Shown: positions 1 to 9,174 of the stretch, piece after piece
Layout: each line of letters starts with the position of its first letter
How positions within the stretch are numbered: position 1 is the first letter of the stretch
Assembly: GCF_018889995.1 (NCBI RefSeq)
Contig: NZ_CP076547.1
Coordinates: forward strand, 930,001-994,000
DNA length: 64,000 bases
Reading direction: 5' to 3'
DNA from: Subtercola sp. PAMC28395
Lineage (GTDB): Bacteria > Actinomycetota > Actinomycetes > Actinomycetales > Microbacteriaceae
Position numbers and translations under genes: made by a program
Notes under the pieces: model-generated
Told to the model about the DNA's origin: nothing
The model's input: only the letters and a program-made list of their open reading frames with translations
Databases searched by the model: none

Positions 1-727
1 TCAGCGACCGGAGGTCGATGACCTCGATGCTGATTCCCTCGTCTCCCGCCACTTGCGCCGCCTGGAGCAGCACGGAGACCATGGCGCCGTGCCCGACGAC
101 CGTCACGTCGGTGCCGACACGAACGACACGGCTGGCGTGGAGCTTCGCCGCGCTCGAGGTGAAGTCGACGGGGCCCTTGGGCCAGTATCTGCTCTTCGGT
201 TCGAAGAACAGCACGGGGTCGTTCGACGCGATCGCCTCCTGGATCATCCAGTACGCATCGTTCGGAGTGCTCGGGCTGACCACCCGGAGCCCCGCCGTGT
301 GTGCGAAGTAGGCTTCGGGGCTCTCCTGGTGATGTTCCACAGCACCGATGTGCCCGCCATAGGGCACACGGATGACGACCGGCATCGCCACCGAGCCGCT
401 GGTGCGGTTCGTCATCTTGGCCAGCTGCGTCGTGATCTGGTCGAACCCGGGGAAGATGAACCCATCGAACTGGATCTCGCAGACAGGCCGGTACCCGCGC
501 ATCGCGAGCCCGACCGCCGTGCCGATGATCCCTGATTCTGCGAGCGGCGTGTCGAGCACACGCTTGGCGCCGAATTCAGCCTGCAGGCCCTCGGTGACGC
601 GGAAGACGCCGCCGAGAGTACCGATGTCTTCGCCCATGAGGAGCACACGATCATCCGCAGCCAAGGCCGCACGCAGGCCGGCGTTCAGCGCCTTCGCCAT
701 GGGCATTTCTTCGAGTGTCGTGGGCAT
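1..727 (-). CDS. 2-oxoacid dehydrogenase E1 component, beta subunit (3' end outside window)
   Basis: Transketolase-like beta chain of a pyruvate or branched-chain 2-oxoacid dehydrogenase E1. With the alpha chain it performs ThDP-dependent decarboxylation of the 2-oxoacid and passes the acyl group to E2. About 242 residues are visible, starting MPTTLEEMPMAKALNAGLR and containing the family stretches LMGEDIGTLGGVF, ESGIIGTAVGLAMRGYRP, QFDGFIFPGFDQI and PYGGHIGAVEHHQES. It runs off the left edge at EVIDLRSL, so about 80-90 residues are missing. Its ATG overlaps the alpha-subunit stop (ATGA), which indicates translational coupling. Substrate (pyruvate or branched-chain) cannot be decided from sequence alone; the aminotransferase upstream fits amino-acid catabolism. 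Confidence 0.93.
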   Translation of the reverse strand, partial: MPTTLEEMPMAKALNAGLRAALAADDRVLLMGEDIGTLGGVFRVTEGLQAEFGAKRVLDTPLAESGIIGTAVGLAMRGYRPVCEIQFDGFIFPGFDQITTQLAKMTNRTSGSVAMPVVIRVPYGGHIGAVEHHQESPEAYFAHTAGLRVVSPSTPNDAYWMIQEAIASNDPVLFFEPKSRYWPKGPVDFTSSAAKLHASRVVRVGTDVTVVGHGAMVSVLLQAAQVAGDEGISIEVIDLRSL

Positions 728-1848
728 CAGGCACCTTCGTTCAGCGATGATTCGTACGCTTCGAGCCAGGCCTTCTGTTCCGCCGGTACCGGGTGCGGTT
801 CTGAGTACACGGTGTCGAAGATGCTCGCCAGGGAGGGCGGCCCGAGCTCGAGCGTGCGGTGCCTGAGGTCTGCCGCGAAATCGTCGGCCTCTGCAGCGAC
901 CTCGGAGAAGAAGGCGTCGTCGGCGCCGCGTGAACGCAGGTACGAAGCGAACCGGATGATCGGATCCCTCGCGACCCAGTAGGCCAGTTGCTCTGGCGTC
1001 TGGTACCGGGTGGGGTCGTCGCTGGTCGTGTGCGCGCCGATGCGGTACGTGACCGCCTCGATGAGTGACGGACCGAGGCCGGAGCGGGCCTCGTCGAGGT
1101 GCTTGCGCGTGGCAGCGAAGCTCGCGAGTACGTCATTGCCGTCGATCTGCACGCTGGGCACCCCGAACCCCCGCGAGCGCAGGTAGAGAGGTATGCGGGA
1201 CTGCGTGGAGACCGGCACCGAGATGGCCCAGTGGTTGTTCTGCAGAAAGAAGACCTGCGGAGTCTGGTTGCTGGCGGCGAAGACGAATGCCTCGCTGACA
1301 TCGCCCTGGCTGGTTGAACCATCGCCGAAGTAGGTCATCACCGCGGTGTCGACGGAGGTGTCACCGGTGCCGACCAGCCCGTCGAAAGCCACGCCCATCG
1401 CATACCCTGTGGCGTGCAGGGTCTGCGAGCCGATCACGAGGGTGTAGTTGCGGAAGTTGCCGTTGGCGGGGTCGTTGGGGTCCCAGCCGCCCAGGCTCAC
1501 TCCGCGCATCACCTTCACGATGTCGACGATGTCGATACCCCGGACCAGGGCGACGCCGTGTTCGCGGTAGCTGGGGAAGAGAACATCCTGCGGCCGCGAA
1601 GCCCGGGCAGAACCCACCTGTGCCGCCTCCTGGCCGTGACTCGGGGGCCAGAGACCCATCTGCCCCTGGCGCTGCAGGTTGGTGCACTCCTCGTCGAAAC
1701 GGCGGGTTATCGCCATGTCCCGATAGAACTGGCGGTAGTCGTCTTCGCTCAGCGATTCCAGGTACGGAAGGTACGGTTCGGCCGCAGCGCTCGGGGCGAA
1801 TTCGCCGTCGATCGTAAGAAACTGTACCGTCGGCGAATCTTCTGCCAC
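727..1848 (-). CDS. 2-oxoacid dehydrogenase E1 component, alpha subunit
   Basis: ThDP-binding alpha chain, 373 aa, of a pyruvate/branched-chain 2-oxoacid dehydrogenase. The ThDP/metal motif is present as GDGSTSQGD followed about 20 residues later by FFLQNN. The conserved phosphorylation-loop region RIGAHTTSDDPTRY is near residue 270. The length is normal for the family. The start is GTG at 1848 with GAGGTAACC six bases upstream. It sits 35 bp downstream of the HisC-like aminotransferase and overlaps the beta-subunit start, giving a probable aminotransferase-E1alpha-E1beta operon. An aminotransferase that makes 2-oxoacids next to their dehydrogenase suggests branched-chain or aromatic amino-acid breakdown; this is inference. 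Confidence 0.93.
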   Translation of the reverse strand: MAEDSPTVQFLTIDGEFAPSAAAEPYLPYLESLSEDDYRQFYRDMAITRRFDEECTNLQRQGQMGLWPPSHGQEAAQVGSARASRPQDVLFPSYREHGVALVRGIDIVDIVKVMRGVSLGGWDPNDPANGNFRNYTLVIGSQTLHATGYAMGVAFDGLVGTGDTSVDTAVMTYFGDGSTSQGDVSEAFVFAASNQTPQVFFLQNNHWAISVPVSTQSRIPLYLRSRGFGVPSVQIDGNDVLASFAATRKHLDEARSGLGPSLIEAVTYRIGAHTTSDDPTRYQTPEQLAYWVARDPIIRFASYLRSRGADDAFFSEVAAEADDFAADLRHRTLELGPPSLASIFDTVYSEPHPVPAEQKAWLEAYESSLNEGA

Positions 1849-1883
1849 CTGGTTACCTCGTACTTCTGTGTGTGGGCCGGCCT

Positions 1884-2990
1884 CTAACGTACCGGCTCCG
1901 CCGTGCGCCGCTTTGAGAGGTTCTGAACAATCTCTTCGGTTGAAGAAAGGAGTTTACCTACAGACTCGGACTCCCCGATGGAGATCCTGATCCCTTCGGG
2001 GTGAAACGGCCTCGCCATGATTCCGTTGCTGGTCAGGATCTCCGCGGCCTCGGCCGTGTAGTCACCCGTATCCAGCCAGACGAAGTTTCCCTGGGGTTCT
2101 GGCACCTGCCAGCCCTGAGCGGTGAGCCCCTGCCAGATCGTGCTACGCAGGGCGGAGATGTGTGCAACGCGCTCCAGGAGTTCTGCTTCGTGGTCGAGCG
2201 AGGCGATCGCCGCAACCTGGGCATGGTGGGTCACGGCCAGAGGAATGCTCGCACTGACAGCGGCGTCGATGACTGCCGCGGGGCCGACACCGTAGCCGAT
2301 GCGGAGGCCCGCCAGACCGTACGCCTTCGAGAACGTGCGAAGCACGAGGAGGTTCGGGTAGGTGTCCAGCAGATCCATGCCGTTGACGGCTTCTGGATCG
2401 GTCACGAACTCGGCGTAGGCCTCATCGAGCACCACCAGCAGGTCTTCGGGCACCCGTGTCATGAAATCGGCGAATTCGCTTTTGGTGACGATGGTGCTCG
2501 TCGGATTGTTCGGCGTACACACGATGATCAGCCTGGTGCGCGGGGTGATCGCGTCTGCCATCGCGTGGAGATCGTGGGAATGATCGGGTCGGTTGGGGAC
2601 CTTCACGCTCGTTGCGCCACTCATCGGCGGGAGCAGGGGATAGGCCTCAAACGAGCGCCAGGAGTACACGACCTCATCGGCGGATCCCGCTGCTGCAATG
2701 ACCAGCTGGGCGAGAACTGCGACCGAACCAGCGCCCACGATGACCCTGTCAACCGGAACACCGTGTCGTGCCGCAAGAAGAGCAGTGAGTTCGGGGGCGG
2801 ACCCGTTCGGGTAGCGGTGCATCACAGCCGTCGCAGCCTGCGTGGCCTGCAGCACCCCGGGAAGCGGGTCGAAGGGATTCTCGTTGGAAGAGAGTTTGAA
2901 CCCGCCCTCGACCGCCTTTCCCTGGCGGTACGCCGGGAGGGCGACGATTTCAGGGCGCAGTTTCACCGCGGGAACATCAGGGGCGCTCAT
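1884..2990 (-). CDS. hisC: HisC-like histidinol-phosphate/aromatic amino acid aminotransferase
   Basis: Fold-type I PLP aminotransferase of 368 aa. It carries the family stretches [35 protein letters not shown] and the PLP-lysine motif [17 protein letters not shown]. HisC and the actinobacterial aromatic aminotransferase Pat are hard to tell apart; no other his gene is nearby, so the aromatic role is at least as likely. I placed the start at ATG 2990 ([16 protein letters not shown]) rather than the longer reading to 3074, because a TACACT -10 element lies six bases upstream of this ATG and the extra residues do not resemble the family. It is first gene of the operon with the E1 subunits. Confidence 0.88.
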   Translation of the reverse strand: MSAPDVPAVKLRPEIVALPAYRQGKAVEGGFKLSSNENPFDPLPGVLQATQAATAVMHRYPNGSAPELTALLAARHGVPVDRVIVGAGSVAVLAQLVIAAAGSADEVVYSWRSFEAYPLLPPMSGATSVKVPNRPDHSHDLHAMADAITPRTRLIIVCTPNNPTSTIVTKSEFADFMTRVPEDLLVVLDEAYAEFVTDPEAVNGMDLLDTYPNLLVLRTFSKAYGLAGLRIGYGVGPAAVIDAAVSASIPLAVTHHAQVAAIASLDHEAELLERVAHISALRSTIWQGLTAQGWQVPEPQGNFVWLDTGDYTAEAAEILTSNGIMARPFHPEGIRISIGESESVGKLLSSTEEIVQNLSKRRTAEPVR

Positions 2991-2996
2991 CCTGAC

Positions 2997-3002
2997 AGTG
3001 TA
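2997..3002 (-). promoter_or_regulatory. -10 element of hisC-like gene, leaderless layout
   Basis: TACACT on the minus strand is followed by exactly six bases and then the ATG at 2990, with no Shine-Dalgarno sequence. This is the usual arrangement of leaderless actinobacterial transcripts. Confidence 0.55.
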
Positions 3003-3142
3003 TTTGATTGCCCCAACGCACGCCCTGTCGGCGGTCCCGAATGTCAAGCCCTGCCAAACGGCCAGCCAGTGCACAGCTGACTCCCACTAGCGTGGGAGTG
3101 TTTCACCGAGTCCAGCCAACAGATTTGAGAGTCGCCCCAGCC

Positions 3143-5449
3143 ATGACCATCGATTCGGCACTGTTGAAACTGCATGAGACGCCGTTCCTACTCGACGCTA
3201 TGCGGTACGCCGACGAGTTTGCGGCCTCCGCCGACCGGTTCGGTGACGCCTCGATCGCCTCATTGGTCGAGATCATCTCCGACGGGTCCGACGCTCTCGC
3301 CGCGATCACGGCAGTGCATGCCCTGGCCCGCATCTATGACGATGAAGCCGAGATCGCCCTCTCGGATCTTCTCTCGAGCGATCACGCATTCCTGCGCGAG
3401 CACGCCGCCTGGGCGTTCTGGAGCAGGCTCCCGAGACTCGACGCCATCTCCCGGCTTGTGGCTGGCATCATCTCCGGGGGGTTCACCGGAGCCCTGTCGC
3501 AGCGCACGCTCCAGCAGTGGGCCTCTTCCACCCCCGACCACATCGCTCTTGCGATCGAGGGTTCACTGGCGTCTGAAACCCAGCCCGACGCCAGGGCCCG
3601 GCTCGCAGAGACGCTCGGGCTCATCCCAGGTCGCGTCGCTGGCCGCGCTCTCGCGTTCCTTGCGGCAGACGACACCGAGCACCTGGTGGTCCGTGTCGCC
3701 GCCATGGCCGCGCTGGGGGATCGAAACAGCGAGAATTCCGCCCTGAGGGTGATTCAGGAGTTCGCCGAGACGTCCGGTGAACTCGGCGACGTCGCCCGCC
3801 TCGCTGCGTACGACATCGAACTGTCACTGAACCCGTCCCTCAGGCCCAGGGTGCCCGGTAGAGGGTCATCATTCGGGCTCGCCGACCGGGGACGCCGACC
3901 GCGCCAGGGACTCACTGTCGCCCAGCTGTTCCTGCACGCGGATATCGACCGCGGTCTCACCCGGGCGGGTGCGGGCGACAATGGGGGAATCGCGACCCTT
4001 CTGGTCAGACTCGGAGATTCACTCGCCAGGGAAGAGGGCATCGGCCGCGTCATCACCATGTCAAGGGGGTCCGCCGCCGCCGCGCTAGCGGCCCTTCCGG
4101 GAGTCGGCCACGATCTCGACGCCGAGAGTGCTGCCCTCTTCAGTGGCACAGACGACCAGATTCCCTCCGGCCAGCACCTTCTCGTTCCGATTCCGCTCCT
4201 CGCGCCGCCCACCTCGTCTGCCACCGCCTGGCCGACCCGTATAGCAGCGGAGCGGGGCATCCGTCGCGCCCTGCTGGCTCTCGGGCCAGTCGACGTGCTG
4301 CACCTGCGCATGGCAGATGTCGGCAGTATGGCGGCGGCCACCGTTGCCGAACGTCTCGGCATCCCGGTCGTCTTCACCCTCGCCCCCGATCCGCACGGCG
4401 TCATCCACGCCCTCGACATGTCCGGGGCCCTGACACGCGCCTCCTTCGGCGATGTCGATGAGCACGAGCACTACTGGTTCAGAACCCGCCTGGTGCAGAG
4501 GCTGTCGCTGCAGGCGGCTCACATCGTGCTGTTCCCCCGCCCCGACCTGCCCGTTGCCCTGAGCGAACTTCTCGGAGTCGACATCCAGGCCGATCCAGAA
4601 CGGTACACGGTCGTGCCGGAGGGAATCGATGTCTCTGTCATCGAGTCGGCCCTCTCCGAAGCCCGGCACGACGTGGCGGGGGCGGCGTTCGCACAACTCG
4701 ACGACCTCATCCAGGCCCTTCCTCCGCACCGTCGCGGTCTGCCGGTCGCCCTGAGTGTCGGCCGGCTGCACCATGTCAAAGGTATGGCGACGATCGTCGA
4801 GGCCTGGGCGAGTGACCCGCAGCTGCGCGCACAGAGCAACCTCATCATCGTCGGCGGCGACCTGGCCCATCCCTCGACCGATGAACAGGGTCAACTCGAC
4901 CGCATCGCCGCAACGCTCGACGCCCACCCCGAAGCCCGCGATGGTCTCGTACTCGCCGGGCACCAGCCCAATGACGTCGTTGCGCGGTGGCTGGCTGCAG
5001 TTCGACTCGGCCGACCAGGCCTGATCGGAGCCCATGGCGTGTACGTCTGCGGCAGCCTGAAGGAGGAATTCGGAATCGCCCTGCTCGAAGCCCTCGCTGC
5101 CGGACTCGTCGTCATAGCCCCCGACGGCGGTGGGCCGGCCACGTACGTGCACAGGGGGGTCACCGGAGTACTCGTCGACACCAAGTCGTCAGAGGGCATC
5201 CGCCTCGGAATGCACGAGGCGTTCGCTCTGGCACACGTGCCAGATCCGGATGCCCGGCATTCGATGCACCAGACCGATGACGATGGGGCGGCGGCAGAGA
5301 GTCGCGCAGACACTGCCCGGGTCAGCGAAGCCCAGCAGCTGATTTCCGGCAGTTTCACGGTCGACGCCATGGCGCGCGCTCTCACAGGCGTCTACACCGG
5401 AGTCGCCGAGCGTTCGCTCCGCCCGCTGCACTCCGAGTTCGCCCTGTGA
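3143..5449 (+). CDS. HEAT-repeat / GT4 glycosyltransferase fusion protein
   Basis: A 768-aa protein. Roughly residues 1-260 are alpha-helical repeats resembling HEAT/PBS-lyase repeats (ITAVHALARIYDD, REHAAWAFWSRL, VRVAAMAALGDR). The remainder is a GT-B glycosyltransferase of the GT4 type: a nucleotide-loop-like GDNGGIATLLVRLGDSL, VLSVGRLHHVKGM-like phosphate loop (ALSVGRLHHVKGM), and the E-x7-E motif EEFGIALLE followed by APDGGGPATYV, most like the sucrose-synthase/sucrose-phosphate-synthase branch. No signal peptide or membrane segment. I chose ATG 3143 (MTIDSALLKLHETPF); the upstream in-frame extension looks non-coding. The next glycosyltransferase overlaps it by four bases (GTGA). Donor, acceptor and product are unknown; the helical repeats could bind a protein partner or acceptor. 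Confidence 0.8.
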   Translation: MTIDSALLKLHETPFLLDAMRYADEFAASADRFGDASIASLVEIISDGSDALAAITAVHALARIYDDEAEIALSDLLSSDHAFLREHAAWAFWSRLPRLDAISRLVAGIISGGFTGALSQRTLQQWASSTPDHIALAIEGSLASETQPDARARLAETLGLIPGRVAGRALAFLAADDTEHLVVRVAAMAALGDRNSENSALRVIQEFAETSGELGDVARLAAYDIELSLNPSLRPRVPGRGSSFGLADRGRRPRQGLTVAQLFLHADIDRGLTRAGAGDNGGIATLLVRLGDSLAREEGIGRVITMSRGSAAAALAALPGVGHDLDAESAALFSGTDDQIPSGQHLLVPIPLLAPPTSSATAWPTRIAAERGIRRALLALGPVDVLHLRMADVGSMAAATVAERLGIPVVFTLAPDPHGVIHALDMSGALTRASFGDVDEHEHYWFRTRLVQRLSLQAAHIVLFPRPDLPVALSELLGVDIQADPERYTVVPEGIDVSVIESALSEARHDVAGAAFAQLDDLIQALPPHRRGLPVALSVGRLHHVKGMATIVEAWASDPQLRAQSNLIIVGGDLAHPSTDEQGQLDRIAATLDAHPEARDGLVLAGHQPNDVVARWLAAVRLGRPGLIGAHGVYVCGSLKEEFGIALLEALAAGLVVIAPDGGGPATYVHRGVTGVLVDTKSSEGIRLGMHEAFALAHVPDPDARHSMHQTDDDGAAAESRADTARVSEAQQLISGSFTVDAMARALTGVYTGVAERSLRPLHSEFAL

Positions 5450-6738
5450 CGCTCCTCGTCATCAGCCCGGACTACGCCTCGCACCTCCTGCCGCTCGCCA
5501 CGCTGGCGACGGCCTGGCGCGATGCCGGTGAAGACGTCGTTGTCGCCACGGGTCCCGCCACGGCGGCGATCGTGGAGAGCTTCGCTTTCTCGCGTGTCAA
5601 CCTGCAACTGGGTCGCGGCTCGAATCCCGGTGTCATCCGGGCCGAAGACCAGCCGAAGGGTGAAGACGAAGCCCTCCGCGGATTCTTCGATGCCACCCGC
5701 GTCTCCCTCGTGGAGACCCTGCGTTTCCAGGCCAATGCGCGCAGCAGCGACCTCCTGTGGAACCCCGTCGAGACGGCCAGGGCCGTCCAGGCCGTCGTCG
5801 AACAGGTACAGCCCGACCAGATCATCGTCGACCACCTCGCCTTCGGGGCCAGGCTGGGGCTCGCCGCCGCACAGATTCCTTACGGCGACGTTGTGCTCGG
5901 GCATCCGACCGCTCTTCCTGTCGGCGACGAAGTGTATGGGTACCCGCCGTCCTGGCCCGGCGCCTTCACACCCGACAGCATCGAACTCGCGGGTCTCCGA
6001 AGCCTCTGCGAGCGCATTCGCGACGACTTCACCGCCCAGTGGAACACTGCCCTCGCCGAACTGCGCCCCGGCGCCGAACCGTCAGTGGATGCGTTCGCCG
6101 AGCACGGCGAACTGCTGCTCTTCAACTACCCCGAAGCCCTGCACGCGGCAGAACGCACCGCACTTCTGCCCCCACATGCCTTTCTGGGCTCCTCCGTTCG
6201 CTCGGAGCCTCTCGAAGACGACGTCGAGGAGTGGCTGGCTTCGAGTGCGGTGCCGGTGGTCTACGTCAGCTTCGGCAGCTTCCTTTCGGTTCGCAGCGAC
6301 GTGCTCAGGCGTGTTGCGGATGCCCTGCGAACCCTCCCCGTCAGAGTCGCCCTGGCCGTGGGGTCCGCCGACCGCGCCACGCTCGGCGAACTGCCGGAGT
6401 CGTGGCTGGTGCGCGACTTCCTTCCTCAGGTGAGGCTCCTGGAGCACTCGGCACTGGCTGTCACACACGGCGGCAACAACTCGGTCACAGAGGCGGCCAC
6501 GGCTGGTGTGCCGATGCTCGTACTGCCCTTCTCCACAGACCAGTTCGCCGGTGCTTCATCGGTCGAATCCGCCGGTCTCGGCGAGTCGCTCGACCCGAAC
6601 GCTGCGACGGCGGAAGACCTCAGGCAGGCCGTGGTTCGCATACTCGCTTCGCCCGCGCCTGCTGCGGCTGCTGCCCTCGGCCAGAACCTGCGTGCCACGC
6701 CAGGAAGAGATATCGCGAGGGCGCGTTTACTGGGATAG
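5446..6738 (+). CDS. GT1-family (MGT-type) glycosyltransferase
   Basis: A 430-aa GT-B fold enzyme of the UDP-glucuronosyl/macrolide glycosyltransferase family, which normally glycosylates small hydrophobic acceptors. The N-terminal acceptor domain begins MTLLVISPDYASHLLPLATL. The donor-binding domain has VVYVSFGSF and the family signature HGGNNSVTEAATAGVPM followed by LPFSTDQF. The start is GTG at 5446, overlapping the stop of the HEAT-GT4 gene, so the two are almost certainly co-translated and may act on the same product. No transporter, polyketide synthase or terpene gene is adjacent, so the acceptor cannot be named. Confidence 0.85.
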   Translation: MTLLVISPDYASHLLPLATLATAWRDAGEDVVVATGPATAAIVESFAFSRVNLQLGRGSNPGVIRAEDQPKGEDEALRGFFDATRVSLVETLRFQANARSSDLLWNPVETARAVQAVVEQVQPDQIIVDHLAFGARLGLAAAQIPYGDVVLGHPTALPVGDEVYGYPPSWPGAFTPDSIELAGLRSLCERIRDDFTAQWNTALAELRPGAEPSVDAFAEHGELLLFNYPEALHAAERTALLPPHAFLGSSVRSEPLEDDVEEWLASSAVPVVYVSFGSFLSVRSDVLRRVADALRTLPVRVALAVGSADRATLGELPESWLVRDFLPQVRLLEHSALAVTHGGNNSVTEAATAGVPMLVLPFSTDQFAGASSVESAGLGESLDPNAATAEDLRQAVVRILASPAPAAAAALGQNLRATPGRDIARARLLG

Positions 6739-6745
6739 TAGTGGC

Positions 6746-7141
6746 ATGCGCCGATTCATCGTGTCTCTGATTGCCAACGCCATCGCCCTCTGGCTGACCA
6801 CCCTGATCGTGTACGGCGGCATCCACCTGCAGCCCTATGCGTCCGGTGCATTCGCCTGGGTGATCTCGCTGTTGTTCATCGCGCTCATCTTCGGCATCGT
6901 CAACGGCATCATCGGTACCTTGATCCGTATCGTGGCATTCCCGCTCTACATTCTCACGCTGGGCCTGATCTCATTGATCGTGAATGCGATCATCCTGTTG
7001 CTTGCGAGCTGGGTGACGAGCTGGTTCGGCTTCGGCCTCGTCGTCGACGGTTTCTGGTGGGCGGTGCTGGGCGCACTTGTGCTGGCGATCCTCAGCGCGA
7101 TCATCGGCGCAATCCTCAGGCCGTTCGCACGCAGCCGCTGA
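6746..7141 (+). CDS. phage-holin-family (YvlD-like) four-helix membrane protein
   Basis: A small integral membrane protein of 131 aa with about four hydrophobic segments, beginning MRRFIVSLIANAIALWLTTL. The repeated NGIIG/NAIILLL pattern around residues 50-90 matches the family annotated as phage holin family 4 / YvlD. Despite the name these are housekeeping membrane proteins of unknown function, not lysis genes; no phage genes are nearby. The start is ATG 6746, seven bases after the glycosyltransferase stop. GATAGT ends six bases before the ATG, so a leaderless transcript inside the cluster is also possible. Confidence 0.8.
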   Translation: MRRFIVSLIANAIALWLTTLIVYGGIHLQPYASGAFAWVISLLFIALIFGIVNGIIGTLIRIVAFPLYILTLGLISLIVNAIILLLASWVTSWFGFGLVVDGFWWAVLGALVLAILSAIIGAILRPFARSR

Positions 7142-7199
7142 CCGGGCGGCGACCACAGCCTCCGCGCAGCATTGCAGCTGCGCACCGGGTGCGGTCGCG

Positions 7200-7781
7200 A
7201 TGAACGACAATGGAATCATGCCTGACGACCGCCCCACCGATGCATCCGGCGTGTTCCGTGTCTGCATGGTGTGCACGGGTAACATCTGTCGCTCTCCCAT
7301 GGCGGAAGTCGTGCTGCGCAGGCTCGCACTCGAAGCTGGCCTCGCCGACAGGATTGCCGTCTCGTCGGCCGGCACCGGAGAATGGCACGTCGGCGAGAAG
7401 GCAGACCCGCGCACCGTCAGTTCACTCGAGAAGAGCGGCTACGACGGTGCCGCTCATCGGGCGCGCCAGTTCGACCCGGGCTGGTTCGACGATCTCGACC
7501 TGGTGATCGTGCTCGACAGAAGCCACGAACGCGTAGTGCGTTCATGGGCCACGACCGATTCGGACCGGTCCAAGATCCGGCTGCTGTCGAGCTTCGACCC
7601 GGAGTCCGGGCCCCTCATCGACGTTCCTGACCCCTACTACTCCACAGACGCACTCTTCGACGAAGTGCTTCAGATCATCACGCGCGCGTGCATCGCCCTC
7701 TTCGCCCAGCTCGAGCCGGCCCTGCGTCACACTCCCGCCAGCTTCACAGCTCTCTACACCGACACCGATTCGAAAGTCTAG
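7200..7781 (+). CDS. low-molecular-weight protein-tyrosine phosphatase
   Basis: A cytoplasmic phosphatase of the arsenate-reductase-like LMW-PTP fold, about 193 aa. The catalytic P-loop is CTGNICRS (C-x5-R-S) near residue 24, and the general-acid aspartate loop is DVPDPYY near residue 145. These enzymes dephosphorylate tyrosine on exopolysaccharide kinases or act as general phosphatases; no cognate tyrosine kinase is visible here. The start is uncertain: ATG 7200 or the internal ATG 7218, both with weak ribosome-binding sites. It ends seven bases before purB and is probably cotranscribed with it. Confidence 0.9.
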   Translation: MNDNGIMPDDRPTDASGVFRVCMVCTGNICRSPMAEVVLRRLALEAGLADRIAVSSAGTGEWHVGEKADPRTVSSLEKSGYDGAAHRARQFDPGWFDDLDLVIVLDRSHERVVRSWATTDSDRSKIRLLSSFDPESGPLIDVPDPYYSTDALFDEVLQIITRACIALFAQLEPALRHTPASFTALYTDTDSKV

Positions 7782-7788
7782 ACACCCC

Positions 7789-9168
7789 ATGGCCCTTCCA
7801 CTCCAGCCCCTCAGTCCCCTCGACGGCCGGTACCGCAGCGCGGTCAGCGGCCTGGGCGAGTTCCTGTCCGAGGCCGGCCTCAACCGTGCGCGGGTGCACG
7901 TCGAAGTTGAATGGCTGATCTACCTCACAGACGACGAATTCTTCGGAACCGAACGGATGACCGAAGACCAGGTGCGCGAACTCCGGCGGTTCGCGTCGTC
8001 GTTCGGCCAGACCGAGATCGACGAGCTCGCCGTCCTCGAAGCGACAACCAAACACGACGTGAAGGCTGTCGAGTACCTCGTGCGCAATCGCCTGGCCGCG
8101 CTCGGGCTCACAGAGATAGCCGAACTCACCCACTTCGCATGCACCAGTGAAGACGTCAACAACCTGTCGTATGCGATAACCATCCGCGAAGCAATCACCG
8201 AGGTGTGGATGCCCGCCCTCCGCCGGGTCGTCACTGAACTTCGCGCGGGCGCGTACTCCTACCGAGACGACGCCATGCTTGCGCGCACCCACGGCCAGCC
8301 GGCAACTCCGACGACCATGGGAAAGGAACTCGCGGTTTTCGTCTACCGCCTCGAGCGTCTAGAAAAGCAGGTCTCCGAAGGCGAGTACCTCGCCAAGTTC
8401 AGCGGGGCAACCGGCACCTTCGCAGCACACCTGGCTGCCGACAACACCAAGGACTGGCCCCGCATCTCGGAGGAGTTCGTGACGAGCCTCGGGCTCACCT
8501 GGAACCCGCTGACCACCCAGATCGAATCGCACGACTGGCAGGCCGAACTGTATTCCCGCGTCGCACATGTGAATCGTGTTCTCCACAATCTCTGCACCGA
8601 CGTGTGGACCTATATCTCCCTCGGCTACTTCACCCAGATCCCTGTCGCCGGGGCGACCGGCTCGTCGACAATGCCCCACAAGATCAACCCGATCAAATTC
8701 GAGAACGCCGAAGCCAATCTCGAACTCTCCAGCGCCCTGCTCGACTCGCTCAGCCAGACACTGGTCACCTCACGGCTGCAGCGCGACCTGACGGATTCGA
8801 GCACCCAGCGAAACATCGGCGTAGCACTCGGCCATTCGCTGCTCGCCCTCGACAACATCGTGGCGGGCCTCGGCCAGATCTCTCTCAACAAGAAGCTCCT
8901 CGCCGACGACCTCGACGACAACTGGGAAGTACTCGGCGAAGCCATCCAGACCGTTGTGCGCGCAGAGATCACGGCCGGGCGCAGTTCGATCGTCGACCCG
9001 TACGCGCTTCTCAAGGAGCTCACGCGGGGCAAGAAGATCGGTCAGGCAGACCTCGTCGACTTCGTCAACGGTCTTGATATCGGCGACGAGGCAAAGGCCA
9101 GACTCGTGCTGCTGACCCCGCAGACCTACACCGGATTGGCAGGCGGACTCGTCGACTACCTCGACTGA
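7789..9168 (+). CDS. purB: adenylosuccinate lyase
   Basis: PurB, 459 aa. It splits SAICAR to AICAR and adenylosuccinate to AMP, both with release of fumarate, in purine synthesis. Visible signatures are LSPLDGRYRS at the N-terminus, the catalytic-histidine segments EATTKHDVKAVEY and ARTHGQPATP, and the fumarase/lyase signature loop GSSTMPHKINPIKFEN near residue 290. Length is normal for the long PurB form. It ends six bases before a convergent gene, with no room for a separate terminator. Confidence 0.97.
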   Translation: MALPLQPLSPLDGRYRSAVSGLGEFLSEAGLNRARVHVEVEWLIYLTDDEFFGTERMTEDQVRELRRFASSFGQTEIDELAVLEATTKHDVKAVEYLVRNRLAALGLTEIAELTHFACTSEDVNNLSYAITIREAITEVWMPALRRVVTELRAGAYSYRDDAMLARTHGQPATPTTMGKELAVFVYRLERLEKQVSEGEYLAKFSGATGTFAAHLAADNTKDWPRISEEFVTSLGLTWNPLTTQIESHDWQAELYSRVAHVNRVLHNLCTDVWTYISLGYFTQIPVAGATGSSTMPHKINPIKFENAEANLELSSALLDSLSQTLVTSRLQRDLTDSSTQRNIGVALGHSLLALDNIVAGLGQISLNKKLLADDLDDNWEVLGEAIQTVVRAEITAGRSSIVDPYALLKELTRGKKIGQADLVDFVNGLDIGDEAKARLVLLTPQTYTGLAGGLVDYLD

Positions 9169-9174
9169 CGCGCC

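Noticed and set aside
6746..7141. Phage remnant suggested by a holin-type protein
   Set aside because: No other phage gene, integrase or att site is nearby; this membrane family is chromosomal and widespread.
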